Assembly (NCBI GenBank): GCA_002722775.1 | Contig: PBMU01000104.1 | Coordinates: 1 to 50,435, forward strand | From: Rhodospirillaceae bacterium | Lineage (GTDB): Bacteria > Pseudomonadota > Alphaproteobacteria > Thalassobaculales > Thalassobaculaceae | DNA: 50,435 bases | Direction: 5' to 3' | In this document: positions 1-8,752 of the stretch, in pieces | Layout of the letters: every line of letters starts with the position of its first letter | Numbering within the stretch: the first letter of the stretch is position 1 | Notes under the pieces: generated by a model | What the model saw: the letters and a program-made list of their open reading frames with translations, nothing else | What the model was told of the DNA's origin: nothing | Databases searched by the model: none | Position numbers and translations under genes: made by a program

Positions 1-161
1 CAGGTATTGTATCATTATAGAATTGTTATACCGGGGGACATGTTAGAACCAAGAATTATAGTGGAGCCCGGCACTAAAACCGTTCACAATTCTAGCATCA
101 AATACCGTTTCCGACGCGCCGGAGTTGGCGCAGCGGTTCCTTTCACCCTTTAGGAGCTTGC

Positions 162-758
162 TTGTACGCCGTGTCCGATCTAAGCGCCACAGACGGTGAT
201 CCTTATCTGACAGGACAATTGCTTCTAGCAATGCCTAACATGCGAGATCCGAGGTTCGCCAAAACCGTCATATACATGTGCGCACACAACCATGACGGTG
301 CAGTAGGCCTTATTATCAACCGTTTGGTCGGCTCGCTCTCCTTCTCGGAGTTGTTGGAACAGCTTGGCATCGAGTCAGGTTCAGTCTGTGAGCCTATCCT
401 ACCAAAGGTTCATTTTGGCGGTCCCGTTGAACCTGAACGCGGATTTGTTTTGCACAGTTCCGATTATCTTCGAGAAGAATCCATGCCAATTAGTAAAACC
501 ATGGCACTCACTGCTAACCTCAATATCCTCCGAGACATAGCCAGTGGGGAGGGGCCGCGCGATCGGATATTGGCGTTGGGATACGCTGGTTGGGGCCCCG
601 GTCAACTTGATGGTGAAATGCAAGAAAACGCCTGGCTCAGCGTTGATTCTGACCGAACGCTGGTCTTCGATGATGACATTGATGGCAAGTGGGCGCGTGG
701 GCTGGTCAAGATTGGTATCGACGCCAGCTTGCTGTCAACCGAAGCAGGTCGGGCCTAA
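162..758 (+). CDS. YqgE/AlgH family protein (UPF0301)
   Basis: About 198 residues, close to the usual 185-200 of the YqgE/AlgH (DUF179) family. The N-terminal part reads GQLLLAMPNM, then a block like VIYMCAHNHDGAVGLIINR, which is the family hallmark (bulk MP-M-D-F-VI-LC-H-GA-G-IIN pattern). A later LALGYAGWGPGQLDGEM segment matches the conserved LG-AGW-PGQLE motif. The biochemical role is not established; AlgH was named from alginate regulation in Pseudomonas. The start chosen is TTG at 162 because AGGAG lies five bases upstream (152-156); GTG at 171 is the alternative. It reads away from the window edge and is followed by a decayed regulator on the other strand. No membrane segment or signal peptide is evident, so it is probably cytoplasmic. 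Confidence 0.93.
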   Translation: MYAVSDLSATDGDPYLTGQLLLAMPNMRDPRFAKTVIYMCAHNHDGAVGLIINRLVGSLSFSELLEQLGIESGSVCEPILPKVHFGGPVEPERGFVLHSSDYLREESMPISKTMALTANLNILRDIASGEGPRDRILALGYAGWGPGQLDGEMQENAWLSVDSDRTLVFDDDIDGKWARGLVKIGIDASLLSTEAGRA

Positions 759-890
759 TCCTGTCACCAATCCGGGCGGATTAGTTCCTACTATAAAGTA
801 TTTATTTACGCGTCACTTTTCGGAAATACATCGTGAGCTGGCCAAGGGATTCTTAGATTAAAAGGAACTCTCACCGCGGAGTGGCAGCGT

Positions 891-1293
891 GTCCAACGTG
901 GAACCCGCCGAACCCACGATGTGAGTAAGATCGGTTTCGTTTTCTTTGTTCGATGCTTTTCTAAGGCACCGAATATGAACGTCGACGGTGAGGGGATCGC
1001 CGTAGACGTCCAGACCCTAGACCCGATCAAGCAACAGCTCGCGCAAGCCGCTCCGGCGGTCACGAAATCTCGGCCGTTTTGCTCCGTCCATCAGAAAGAA
1101 CGCGAGGTGCCGCGAGCCTGCCTGGATGGCGTCGGTGTTTTTCGGATCGGCCCGCAAGATGACATGGCGTTTAATCGTCGCCAGGGAAATATAGGCGTGT
1201 CGGATCAAAATCATCGTGGCGATCGCCCAGACGGTTACGTCATTCGAAAGATTGGTTACCGTCGTCGCTCGCACCGACCACGAGAAACCCAAC
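891..1293 (-). pseudogene. Relic of an OmpR/PhoB-type response regulator
   Basis: Read on the minus strand, one frame gives RELLLDRV, then a TAG at 1017-1019, then GLDVYGDPLTVDVHIRCLRK and, after a few residues, HIVGSAGSTLD. This is the recognition helix and wing of a PhoB-class winged-helix domain ([40 protein letters not shown]), with the Trp codon TGG changed to TAG. Just upstream, around 1235-1275, the frame contains a trace of the receiver signature GADDYVTKPF (GASDDGNQSF, disrupted by small deletions). Faint receiver similarity reaches about 1380, where maeB ends. The gene is truncated at its 5' end, frameshifted and carries a nonsense codon, so it cannot make a working regulator. The ORF track splits it into pieces (1017..1292 and 806..1063). 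What it once regulated is not visible. Confidence 0.75.
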
Positions 1294-1402
1294 CGCGGTC
1301 GGCGTGAACAGAACCCGCCCCGCCCGCAAGACGCTCAACCAAGGCGGAAGATGATTGAGTGGTTGCATCGGCAGACCATTGTTAATTCGGAAAGGAAAAG
1401 GT

Positions 1403-3664
1403 CTACGCGGAAATTGCGTCGTAGGCTGCGAGCTGCGCGGCTTGGACCAAATCATTGACGGTCGCGTTCATCTGGACGATCTGAACGGGTTTCTCTAGAC
1501 CGACCAACATAGATCCAATGATGGTGCCCTCGCCGACCGACTGAAGGAGTTTGTAGCTTATGTTAGCCGAATGCAGCGCTGGCATGATGAGTACATTGGC
1601 AGGCCCAGATAGTCGGCAGAATGGGTAATTGTTGCGAAGCGACATGTCGAGCGCAACGTCGACGTTCATCTCGCCATCGTACTCAAAGTCGACATTTCGA
1701 TCATCCAGTGCTTGAATGCCAGCCCTCACCCGGTGCATGTGTTTGCGATGCGGATAGCCAAAGTTAGAGAACGATAACAAGGCGACCCTCGGTTCGTGCC
1801 CAAAGGCGCGGGCGCGGGCCGCTGTTTGTATTGCGATGTCAGCGAGCGCTTCGGGGTCGGGAAGCTCGTTGATGTTTGTATCCGCGATGAACAGCGTGCG
1901 CGATCGGGTTAGCACGACGCTGCAGGTCATCAACCGTTGGCCTGGCTTTGGGTCGAGCACCCGGCTTATGTATTCGTGATTCACTCCGAAGCTCCGGGTC
2001 ACGCCGGTGACCATCGCGTCTGCGTGACCATGTTGCACCATACTCGCGCCAAAGACATTGCGGTCTTGGTTAACCATGCGTTGGACATCACGATAGAGAT
2101 GCCCGCTGCGTTGCAGACGCTGGTAAAGATGATCCGTGTACTCTGCATTGTATTCCGAAAGTCGAGCGTTATGGATCTCTAGGGAATCTGCCCCTGACAG
2201 TCCCAGTCGCGCCATTGTTTCTTGCACCGTTTCCTCGCGTCCGATTAGGATCGGTTCGCCAAATCCACCGGCCCGAAAGGCGACGGCGGCCCGGATAACT
2301 CGTTCCTCCTCGCCCTCGGCGAAAACGACGCGTTTAGGGTCCTGGCATACACGCGCGGAAATCCCACTTAACGCGTTCGCCGTTGGATTTAAGCGAGCGC
2401 CTAGCTCTGCCTGATAGGCATCGAAATCTGCAATTGGTTTTTGCGCGACCCCTGTGTCCATGGCGGCTTGTGCTACGGCAGAGGACACCCTGACGATCAA
2501 GCGTGGGTCAAAGGGTGCGGGTATGATGTAATCGCGTCCAAACTGAAGCGATTGACCGTAGGCGGCGCTTACCTCGTCAGGGACGTCCTCACGTGCCAAC
2601 TCGGCTATGGCGCGAGCGGCGGCTATCTTCATAGCATCATTGATCTCAGACGCCCGGACATCCAGGGCACCCCGGAAGATGTATGGAAAACCCAGCACGT
2701 TGTTTACTTGATTGGGGTAATCGGACCTCCCTGTCGCCATAATTGCGTCCGGCCGAATTTCGGCAACCTCCTCCGGGGTAATCTCCGGATCCGGGTTCGC
2801 CATCGCAAAAATGATCGGATTCTCGGCCAACGACTTGACCAGATCATGCGAAAAAGCGCCCTTCGCCGAGAGGCCGAATAGGACATCCGCTCCATCAGCG
2901 GCCTCCTCAAGCGTGCGGGCCTCCGTTTTCGCCGCATGCGCCGACTTCCACTGATTCATGCCGGCTTCACGACCCTGATAAACCACGCCTCGCGAGTCGC
3001 AGATCACGATGTTTTCTGGAGGCATTCCCATGGATTTTAGTAACTGAACCCCTGCGAGTGCCGCCGAGCCGGCGCCGTTGACTACTAGTTTTGCGGTCGC
3101 AAGATCGCGTCCAGTCAGGTGCAGGGCGTTGATTATGCCCGCCGCTGAAATGATGGCGGTACCATGCTGGTCGTCGTGGAATACAGGAATGTCTAAAAGC
3201 TCTCTAAGGCGTTGCTCGATGATAAAACATTCGGGCGCCTTGATGTCCTCGAGGTTGATTCCTCCGAAGCTCTTACCAAGGAAACGGACACAATTTACGA
3301 CTTCGTCGACATCCTCGGTATTAACCTCGAGGTCAATACCATCTATGTCGGCAAATTTTTTGAACAGAACCGCCTTGCCCTCCATTACTGGTTTGGAAGC
3401 CTGGGCTCCGATATTGCCGAGACCAAGGACTGCGGTGCCATTGGAGATCACGGCCACGACATTTCCCTTTGCGGTGTAGTCATAGGCGAGCGCGGGGTCC
3501 TTTTCTATCTCAAGACAGGGAACCGCCACGCCCGGCGAGTATGCAAGCGAAAGGTCGCGCTGGGTGGTTAGCGGCTTAGTTGGCGCGATCTCGAACTTCC
3601 CGGGTTTACCCTGGGCATGAAAATCAAGCGCATCCTGTTCGAGTTGGCGTTTAGCATCGTCCAT
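1403..3664 (-). CDS. maeB: NADP-dependent malic enzyme with C-terminal phosphotransacetylase-like domain
   Basis: 753 residues, the size of MaeB-type hybrid malic enzymes. It converts malate to pyruvate and CO2 with reduction of NADP, linking the TCA cycle to pyruvate and NADPH supply. The N-terminal malic domain has SLAYSPGVAVPCLEI and GTAVLGLGNIGAQASKPV; the NAD(P)-binding Rossmann part has VVNGAGSAALAGVQLL. From about residue 430 the PTA-like domain follows, with ADAMVTGVTRSFG and FIADTNINELPDPEALADIA. In this family the PTA part is considered regulatory (acetyl-CoA sensing) rather than catalytic. The ATG at 3664 is preceded by a good AGGGGA site. It is divergent from mutS, sharing the roughly 250 bp between the two starts. 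The gene is intact. Confidence 0.95.
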   Translation of the reverse strand: MDDAKRQLEQDALDFHAQGKPGKFEIAPTKPLTTQRDLSLAYSPGVAVPCLEIEKDPALAYDYTAKGNVVAVISNGTAVLGLGNIGAQASKPVMEGKAVLFKKFADIDGIDLEVNTEDVDEVVNCVRFLGKSFGGINLEDIKAPECFIIEQRLRELLDIPVFHDDQHGTAIISAAGIINALHLTGRDLATAKLVVNGAGSAALAGVQLLKSMGMPPENIVICDSRGVVYQGREAGMNQWKSAHAAKTEARTLEEAADGADVLFGLSAKGAFSHDLVKSLAENPIIFAMANPDPEITPEEVAEIRPDAIMATGRSDYPNQVNNVLGFPYIFRGALDVRASEINDAMKIAAARAIAELAREDVPDEVSAAYGQSLQFGRDYIIPAPFDPRLIVRVSSAVAQAAMDTGVAQKPIADFDAYQAELGARLNPTANALSGISARVCQDPKRVVFAEGEEERVIRAAVAFRAGGFGEPILIGREETVQETMARLGLSGADSLEIHNARLSEYNAEYTDHLYQRLQRSGHLYRDVQRMVNQDRNVFGASMVQHGHADAMVTGVTRSFGVNHEYISRVLDPKPGQRLMTCSVVLTRSRTLFIADTNINELPDPEALADIAIQTAARARAFGHEPRVALLSFSNFGYPHRKHMHRVRAGIQALDDRNVDFEYDGEMNVDVALDMSLRNNYPFCRLSGPANVLIMPALHSANISYKLLQSVGEGTIIGSMLVGLEKPVQIVQMNATVNDLVQAAQLAAYDAISA

Positions 3665-3910
3665 GACGTCGTCCCCTATCCATGGATTGCCGCGCAGGGT
3701 TTTGATGCTCGGCGGTTTGTACTCCAGAGATCATGCTAGCTGGTCGCCCACACGAGGGGAAGCGTGCCGTGGTGTTGGAGATTTTCAATTCCCACGTGCT
3801 AAGGTTAGGAATTATATAAACGCAATCGGCGAAACCGTAGCCCGGTGGCAGAAAATCCGGATTCCAACGCGCTGCAAAGTAGGGATCAGCCTTTCAACAA
3901 GGGAGACGAC

Positions 3911-6559
3911 GTGAAAGTCTCCGGACTCACTCCCATGTTGGCCCAGTACTTTGAAATTAAGCGCGAACACCCCGACGCCTTGCTGTTCTACCGCATGGGC
4001 GACTTTTACGAACTATTCTTCGACGACGCGGTCGATGCTGCGGGGGCGCTGGACATCACGCTGACTAAACGGGGCAGGCACAACGACGATCCTATCCCTA
4101 TGTGCGGCGTGCCATTCCATGCCGCCGACACCTATTTGTCTAGGCTCATCCGAAAAGGGTTTCGGGTTGCGATTTGTGATCAAATAGAAGACCCGGCGGA
4201 AGCTAGAAAGCGTGGCAGCAAGTCCGTCGTTAAACGTGCAGTCACCCGCGTGGTCACGCCGGGCACGGTCACCGAAGACACGTTACTAGAGGCTCGCAGC
4301 AACAATTATCTGGCCGGTCTCGCCGCGATCCGTGGTGAACTTGGGCTAGCCTGGGTTGACGTTTCAACTGGTGCACTGCAAATGCAACCGATCACAGAGG
4401 CAAACGTGGGGGCCGCGCTGGCGCGGATCTCACCGAGTGAGCTTCTGTTACCGGATCGTATGTTGGACGGCTCACTGGCCGATTCTGCCGTAGAAGTTGT
4501 TATCGCAGACTGGCGCTCAAAACTAGTGCCACTGCCGTCCAGTCGCTTTGATAGCACGAATGGAACAAGACGTCTGGAATCCTTGTTCAACGTCAGTGCG
4601 TTGGACGGTTTTGGAAACTTCAGCCGCGCGGAATTGGCTGCGGCCGGCGCGCTAGTAGATTACCTGGAGCTGACTCAAAAGGGTAAGATACCAAAATTGT
4701 CCGCACCTAAACGTTGGCGGACAGGCGGGGTGGTTGAGATAGACCCGGCGACGCGGGCCAATCTCGAACTTACCCGAACCTTATTGGGCGAACGACGCGG
4801 CAGTCTGCTGGACGTGATCGACCAAACTGTCACTGGGGCAGGCGCGCGTTTGCTTGCTGAACGCCTCTCAGGCCCTCCGACAGATCCGGGTGAAATAATC
4901 TATCGACTCGATAAGGTCACTCATTTTGTTGATACCGAACGGCTTCGGGCCGAGGTCCGTGCGGTGTTGAAACGTACCCCCGATCTGGAACGCGCTCTCT
5001 CGCGCTTGGCGCTGGACCGGGGCGGGCCACGCGATCTAGCCGCGGTTCGCGACGGGCTGGGTGTGAGCGGCCTAATGCGTGACATGCTGACAAGATTTGA
5101 CGCGCAATTGGCCGTTCCGCCGGCTGGTATTCTAGCTATCTGTGACGATCTCGGGCATCACGAGAAGACGGTCGATCTTCTGACCCGCGCTCTGGTCGAG
5201 GAACCGCCACTTCTGGCTCGCGACGGCGGTTTTATCGCGACTGGCCATGTTCCGGAACTTGACCGGTTTCGAACGCTTAGAGATGAAAGCCGTCGTCTGA
5301 TTGCGGGTCTGCAAGCACGTTACATTGAAGAAACGGGTATCGCTTCGCTCAAGATCAGGCACAACAATGTGTTGGGATATTTTATTGAGGTTACGGCCGT
5401 TCACGTCAACAAGGCGAAAGGGAAAGACAATTTTATCCACCGCCAAACCATGACGAACGCTACGAGGTTCACTACGATCGAACTTGGCGAGCTTGAACGG
5501 GATCTTGGTCAGGCGGCGGATAAAGCTTTAGCGCTGGAGCAAGAGAACTTCACGAAGTTAGCGAACGAAATCCTTTCCAAATCAGATGCCGTATTGCTGG
5601 CTGCCTCCGCGCTTGCTCGCGTCGATGTAGCCTCTTCGCTAGCCGAGTTAGCAATAGATCGCCGTTATGTTCGGCCAACGGTCGAGGTTGGCCTTTCCCT
5701 CGAGATCATCGCTGGTCGCCATCCAGTGGTCGAGGCTTTGACAAGAGATGGAAAGCCATTTGTAGCCAATGATTGTGACCTAGCGCCGGAACAGCGACTT
5801 TGGCTCGTAACCGGGCCAAACATGGCGGGCAAGAGCACATTCCTGCGACAGAACGCACTAATCGTCTTGCTTTCACAAATGGGATCCTATGTGCCAGCGA
5901 CCGCTGCACGAATCGGTGTCGTTGATCGACTGTTCAGTCGTGTGGGTGCTGCAGACGACCTGGCCCGCGGGCGGTCGACCTTCATGGTCGAGATGGTCGA
6001 GACGGCGGCAATCCTGAATCAGGCGACCGAGCACTCACTTGTGATCCTGGACGAACTCGGTCGGGGCACAGCGACCTTTGATGGTCTATCCATCGCTTGG
6101 GCGGCCATCGAACACCTACACGAGGTTAACCGGTGCCGTACTCTATTTGCTACTCATTTTCACGAGCTCACGGTTCTTGCGTCTAAGCTTTCAGCACTCT
6201 CCTGCCACACCATGCGAATCAAAGAATGGAAGGAAGAGATAGTCTTCCTGCATGAGGTAGGTAGCGGCGCTGCCGATCGGTCTTATGGGATTCATGTTGC
6301 TAAGCTCGCAGGGCTGCCGTCGGTCGTGATCGACCGGGCTGAGGCGGTGCTGGAACATCTCGAGAAAGGTGATAAAGCCAGTGCTGCAGGTCGTTTGGCT
6401 GACGACCTCCCACTGTTCCAGGCGATTTTGACACAACCGACACATCGGATGGAAACGAACGTGGTTGAACAGCGGTTGATAGAAACCAATCCGGACATGC
6501 TGAGCCCACTTGAAGCACTGGAGCTGCTTTACGAGTTGCGCAGAATGTCCAAGCGATAG
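3911..6559 (+). CDS. mutS: DNA mismatch repair protein MutS
   Basis: Mismatch-recognition ATPase. The N-terminal mismatch-binding domain carries [17 protein letters not shown], with the Phe-x-Glu wedge (FYE) that stacks on the mispair. The C-terminal ABC-type ATPase has Walker [17 protein letters not shown] (about residue 635) and Walker B/signature [30 protein letters not shown] is the H-loop region. GTG at 3911 is chosen because AAGGGAG sits five bases upstream; the longest ORF starts at GTG 3845 and would add 22 residues with no good ribosome site. With the short start the protein is 882 residues, normal for alphaproteobacterial MutS. The next gene begins 10 bases after its stop, so the two are probably co-transcribed although functionally unrelated. 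Full length, no lesions. Confidence 0.95.
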   Translation: MKVSGLTPMLAQYFEIKREHPDALLFYRMGDFYELFFDDAVDAAGALDITLTKRGRHNDDPIPMCGVPFHAADTYLSRLIRKGFRVAICDQIEDPAEARKRGSKSVVKRAVTRVVTPGTVTEDTLLEARSNNYLAGLAAIRGELGLAWVDVSTGALQMQPITEANVGAALARISPSELLLPDRMLDGSLADSAVEVVIADWRSKLVPLPSSRFDSTNGTRRLESLFNVSALDGFGNFSRAELAAAGALVDYLELTQKGKIPKLSAPKRWRTGGVVEIDPATRANLELTRTLLGERRGSLLDVIDQTVTGAGARLLAERLSGPPTDPGEIIYRLDKVTHFVDTERLRAEVRAVLKRTPDLERALSRLALDRGGPRDLAAVRDGLGVSGLMRDMLTRFDAQLAVPPAGILAICDDLGHHEKTVDLLTRALVEEPPLLARDGGFIATGHVPELDRFRTLRDESRRLIAGLQARYIEETGIASLKIRHNNVLGYFIEVTAVHVNKAKGKDNFIHRQTMTNATRFTTIELGELERDLGQAADKALALEQENFTKLANEILSKSDAVLLAASALARVDVASSLAELAIDRRYVRPTVEVGLSLEIIAGRHPVVEALTRDGKPFVANDCDLAPEQRLWLVTGPNMAGKSTFLRQNALIVLLSQMGSYVPATAARIGVVDRLFSRVGAADDLARGRSTFMVEMVETAAILNQATEHSLVILDELGRGTATFDGLSIAWAAIEHLHEVNRCRTLFATHFHELTVLASKLSALSCHTMRIKEWKEEIVFLHEVGSGAADRSYGIHVAKLAGLPSVVIDRAEAVLEHLEKGDKASAAGRLADDLPLFQAILTQPTHRMETNVVEQRLIETNPDMLSPLEALELLYELRRMSKR

Positions 6560-6569
6560 GGGATTCTCG

Positions 6570-7727
6570 ATGGAATTTAATCTGACGGACGAACAGCGCG
6601 CCATTCAAGACGTAGCCCAGCGCTTTGCCGTTGAGCGTTTAGCCCCGGGATATCTAGCACGGGACGCAGGGGGTGCGATGGATCGGGATATTGTCCGGGA
6701 GTTGGGAGCGCTTGGCTTGATTGCGCCGGAACTTCCGGAGAATTTTGGCGGCACGGGTGTCGATAGCGTCACGGCCGGCGTGATCATCGAAGCGATCAGC
6801 CATGGCGACATGAACATCGCCTATGTCCCACTTCTTACGGGCTTGGTTGGTGCTATTCTCGTAGAGCATGCAGATTTTGATCTAGCTCGCCGCGTGGTCT
6901 CGGATGCGCGCGCGGGCGAGATGTTACTCGCTCTCGCGCTAACCGAACCCAACGGCGGGTCGGATGCGGCGAACCTGCAACTCAGGGCCAGTCGGACCAA
7001 TAAGGGTTATATACTCAATGGAGAGAAAACTTCGATCTCTATCGCCGACCAGGCCGATCAGGCGCTAGTCTTCGCAAGGAGCGGCAAGCCTGAGGACCGT
7101 GCACGCGGAGTGTCCGCCTTCCTGATCGACTGCGCCACGCCGGGCTTGTCGCGAACGGCGTACAACGATCTCGGTTCCCGAATTGTTGGGCGGGGATCCC
7201 TCTTTTTCGACAACGTGCGAGTGGAAGATTCCGCACGTATCGGCGCCGAGGGCGCTGGTTTCTATCAAGTCATGGACGGCTTTGATTACTCACGTGCGTT
7301 GATTGGGTTGATGGTTCTTGGCGCGGCGCGCGCATCACTCGAGGAAAGCTGGAAATATGTCCAGGAGCGTGAGGCCTTCGGTAAGCCAATCGCGGCCTAT
7401 CAGGGTGTGACATTCCCACTTGCGGAGGCGGAGACTATGCTCGAGGCCGCTAGGTTGCTGTCGTACAAGACACTTTGGCTGCGTGACCGTGGTCTGCCTC
7501 ATACCGCGGAGGCGGCAATGGTGAAATGGTGGGCACCCAAGGTAGCCTTCGACGTGATCCACCACTGCCTTTTGGCGCATGGCCACTTGGGTTATGGTAA
7601 GGACACTCCGCACCAGCAGCGCCTTCGGGACGTTCTGGGGCTGCAGATTGGTGATGGCACCGCCCAGATTCAGAAGATGGTGATTGCGCGTGAGCGGATT
7701 GGCCGGATTGCGCTGGGACGCGACTGA
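6570..7727 (+). CDS. Acyl-CoA dehydrogenase family protein, cyclohexanecarboxyl-CoA dehydrogenase-like
   Basis: 385 residues, normal for the FAD-dependent acyl-CoA dehydrogenase fold. N-terminal helices start MEFNLTDEQRAIQD; the beta-domain has the FAD/substrate signature LALTEPNGGSDAA; the C-terminal part has GHLGYGKDTPHQQRLRD and GDGTAQIQKMVIARERIG. The catalytic base of most family members is Glu in EGT-QI; here it is Asp (about residue 362, GDGTAQIQ). From memory, Asp at this site is reported for cyclohexanecarboxyl-CoA dehydrogenases, so a cyclic acyl-CoA substrate is possible. ATG 6570 is preceded by AGGGGA at six bases; the longer ORF start at 6510 lies inside mutS and is rejected. It follows mutS by 10 bases. 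No ligase or hydratase of a degradation pathway lies beside it. Confidence 0.85.
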   Translation: MEFNLTDEQRAIQDVAQRFAVERLAPGYLARDAGGAMDRDIVRELGALGLIAPELPENFGGTGVDSVTAGVIIEAISHGDMNIAYVPLLTGLVGAILVEHADFDLARRVVSDARAGEMLLALALTEPNGGSDAANLQLRASRTNKGYILNGEKTSISIADQADQALVFARSGKPEDRARGVSAFLIDCATPGLSRTAYNDLGSRIVGRGSLFFDNVRVEDSARIGAEGAGFYQVMDGFDYSRALIGLMVLGAARASLEESWKYVQEREAFGKPIAAYQGVTFPLAEAETMLEAARLLSYKTLWLRDRGLPHTAEAAMVKWWAPKVAFDVIHHCLLAHGHLGYGKDTPHQQRLRDVLGLQIGDGTAQIQKMVIARERIGRIALGRD

Positions 7728-7732
7728 GGGGT

Positions 7733-8005
7733 TCAGAGTCTGTCGGCGATTATCTCAGCCTGCCAGATTACCGTGCCTAAGACATTCCCCCGAATAGAGA
7801 TGTCAGAATTGAGGTAACGCTCGAAATGGGAAGCGTCGCCAGCAGCAATTTCCTCGACATGACCAGGTGTATCGGAGGGCCGTGCGATCAGCAAGTACTG
7901 ATCACCATCCTCGGCTACTAGGTGTATGGGTCCATGATCGGGCAACAGCCCATCGAACATCGGTACCCGCATGACCCGACCGCGAAGCGTGGATCTCTCG
8001 CTCAA
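7733..8005 (-). CDS. Small conserved-looking hypothetical protein downstream of sco1
   Basis: I do not recognise the family. The ORF track starts at 8047, overlapping sco1, but an AGGAGG site five bases before a TTG at 8005 gives a better start and a 90-residue protein (MSERSTLRGRVMRVPMFD...) that no longer overlaps sco1 (stop at 8037). The protein is acidic, has no membrane segment or cysteine pair, and contains IHLVAEDGDQYLLIARP followed by a C-terminal SDISIRGNVLGTVIWQAEII that looks like an alternating beta-strand. It lies 31 bases behind sco1 on the same strand, so it is probably in one operon and may relate to copper or respiratory oxidase assembly; that is inference from position only. 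It converges with the acyl-CoA dehydrogenase, whose stop is five bases away. Confidence 0.7.
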   Translation of the reverse strand: MSERSTLRGRVMRVPMFDGLLPDHGPIHLVAEDGDQYLLIARPSDTPGHVEEIAAGDASHFERYLNSDISIRGNVLGTVIWQAEIIADRL

Positions 8006-8036
8006 TCCTGCCTCCTGACCTTTATTTCTGGGAAAC

Positions 8037-8627
8037 TCAAAACACATTTAGGATCGCCGCAGCGAGACGCTCCGGCGTGACATCATGTCCGAAATGGGTG
8101 ATGTATTCTCCATCTGGTGCCATCAAATATGTCACCGTGGAATGATCCATCAGATAGTCGGTTGTATCCCCGCTGTTGGTCTTGCGATAGAAAACCCGGT
8201 ACGCCTGGGCCACCAAGGCGACTTGTTCCGGCGTGCCAGTCAGATTACTGAAACTAGGGTGAAAGTGCTCGTAATAGCTGGCGAGGGCGCTGACCGTGTC
8301 GCGTTTCGGGTCGACGGTGATGAAAAGTGGTTTGACTTGTTTGGCATGCTCACCAAGCAAGTCAAGGGCGGTGCTGATCGTGGTTAGGCCACTCGGACAG
8401 ATGTCAGGACAGAAGGTGTAGCCGAAATAGACTAACTTGTGAGTACCGGCAAAGTCTGCTTCGGTCACCGTGCGACCGGTATGATCGGTTAGTTCAAACG
8501 GCCCGCCAATCAGGGACGCTTCGCCCGCTTTTTTTGATTGACTGACCATCCAAATTCCGGTTCCGGCGAACAGGATGAACATCAATGCGAGCGCACTGAA
8601 AAAAAGGGCGAATGTTCGGTTCGACAT
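8037..8627 (-). CDS. SCO1/SenC family copper chaperone
   Basis: 196 residues. An N-terminal hydrophobic anchor (LFFSALALMFILFAGTGIWM) is followed by a thioredoxin-like domain. The copper-binding CxxxC is FCPDICPSGL at about residue 75, and the distal His is in DYLMDHSTVTYLMAP. VYFGYTFCPDICP and LFITVDPKRDT are typical of the family. Sco proteins deliver copper to, or reduce cysteines of, the CuA site of cytochrome c oxidase; the protein would face the periplasm. All three metal ligands are present. No oxidase subunit gene is in the window. The small unknown gene at 7733-8005 follows in the same direction. Confidence 0.93.
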   Translation of the reverse strand: MSNRTFALFFSALALMFILFAGTGIWMVSQSKKAGEASLIGGPFELTDHTGRTVTEADFAGTHKLVYFGYTFCPDICPSGLTTISTALDLLGEHAKQVKPLFITVDPKRDTVSALASYYEHFHPSFSNLTGTPEQVALVAQAYRVFYRKTNSGDTTDYLMDHSTVTYLMAPDGEYITHFGHDVTPERLAAAILNVF

Positions 8628-8752
8628 GATTTGGCCGACTGTTTACAAAGTTTCTATTACGTCTTCTCAGAGGTGAAGACAGCCCCGCAAAAAAGATTTA
8701 CACCGCCACTTGTCGCGCAAAGCTTGTTCCGACCCGAGGGCGACCGTTAGAA

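Noticed and set aside
806-1063. ORFs 806..1063 (-), 921..1307 (+) and 1216..1458 (+) as genes
   Set aside because: The region is explained by the phoB-like relic; these ORFs have no family pattern or ribosome sites.
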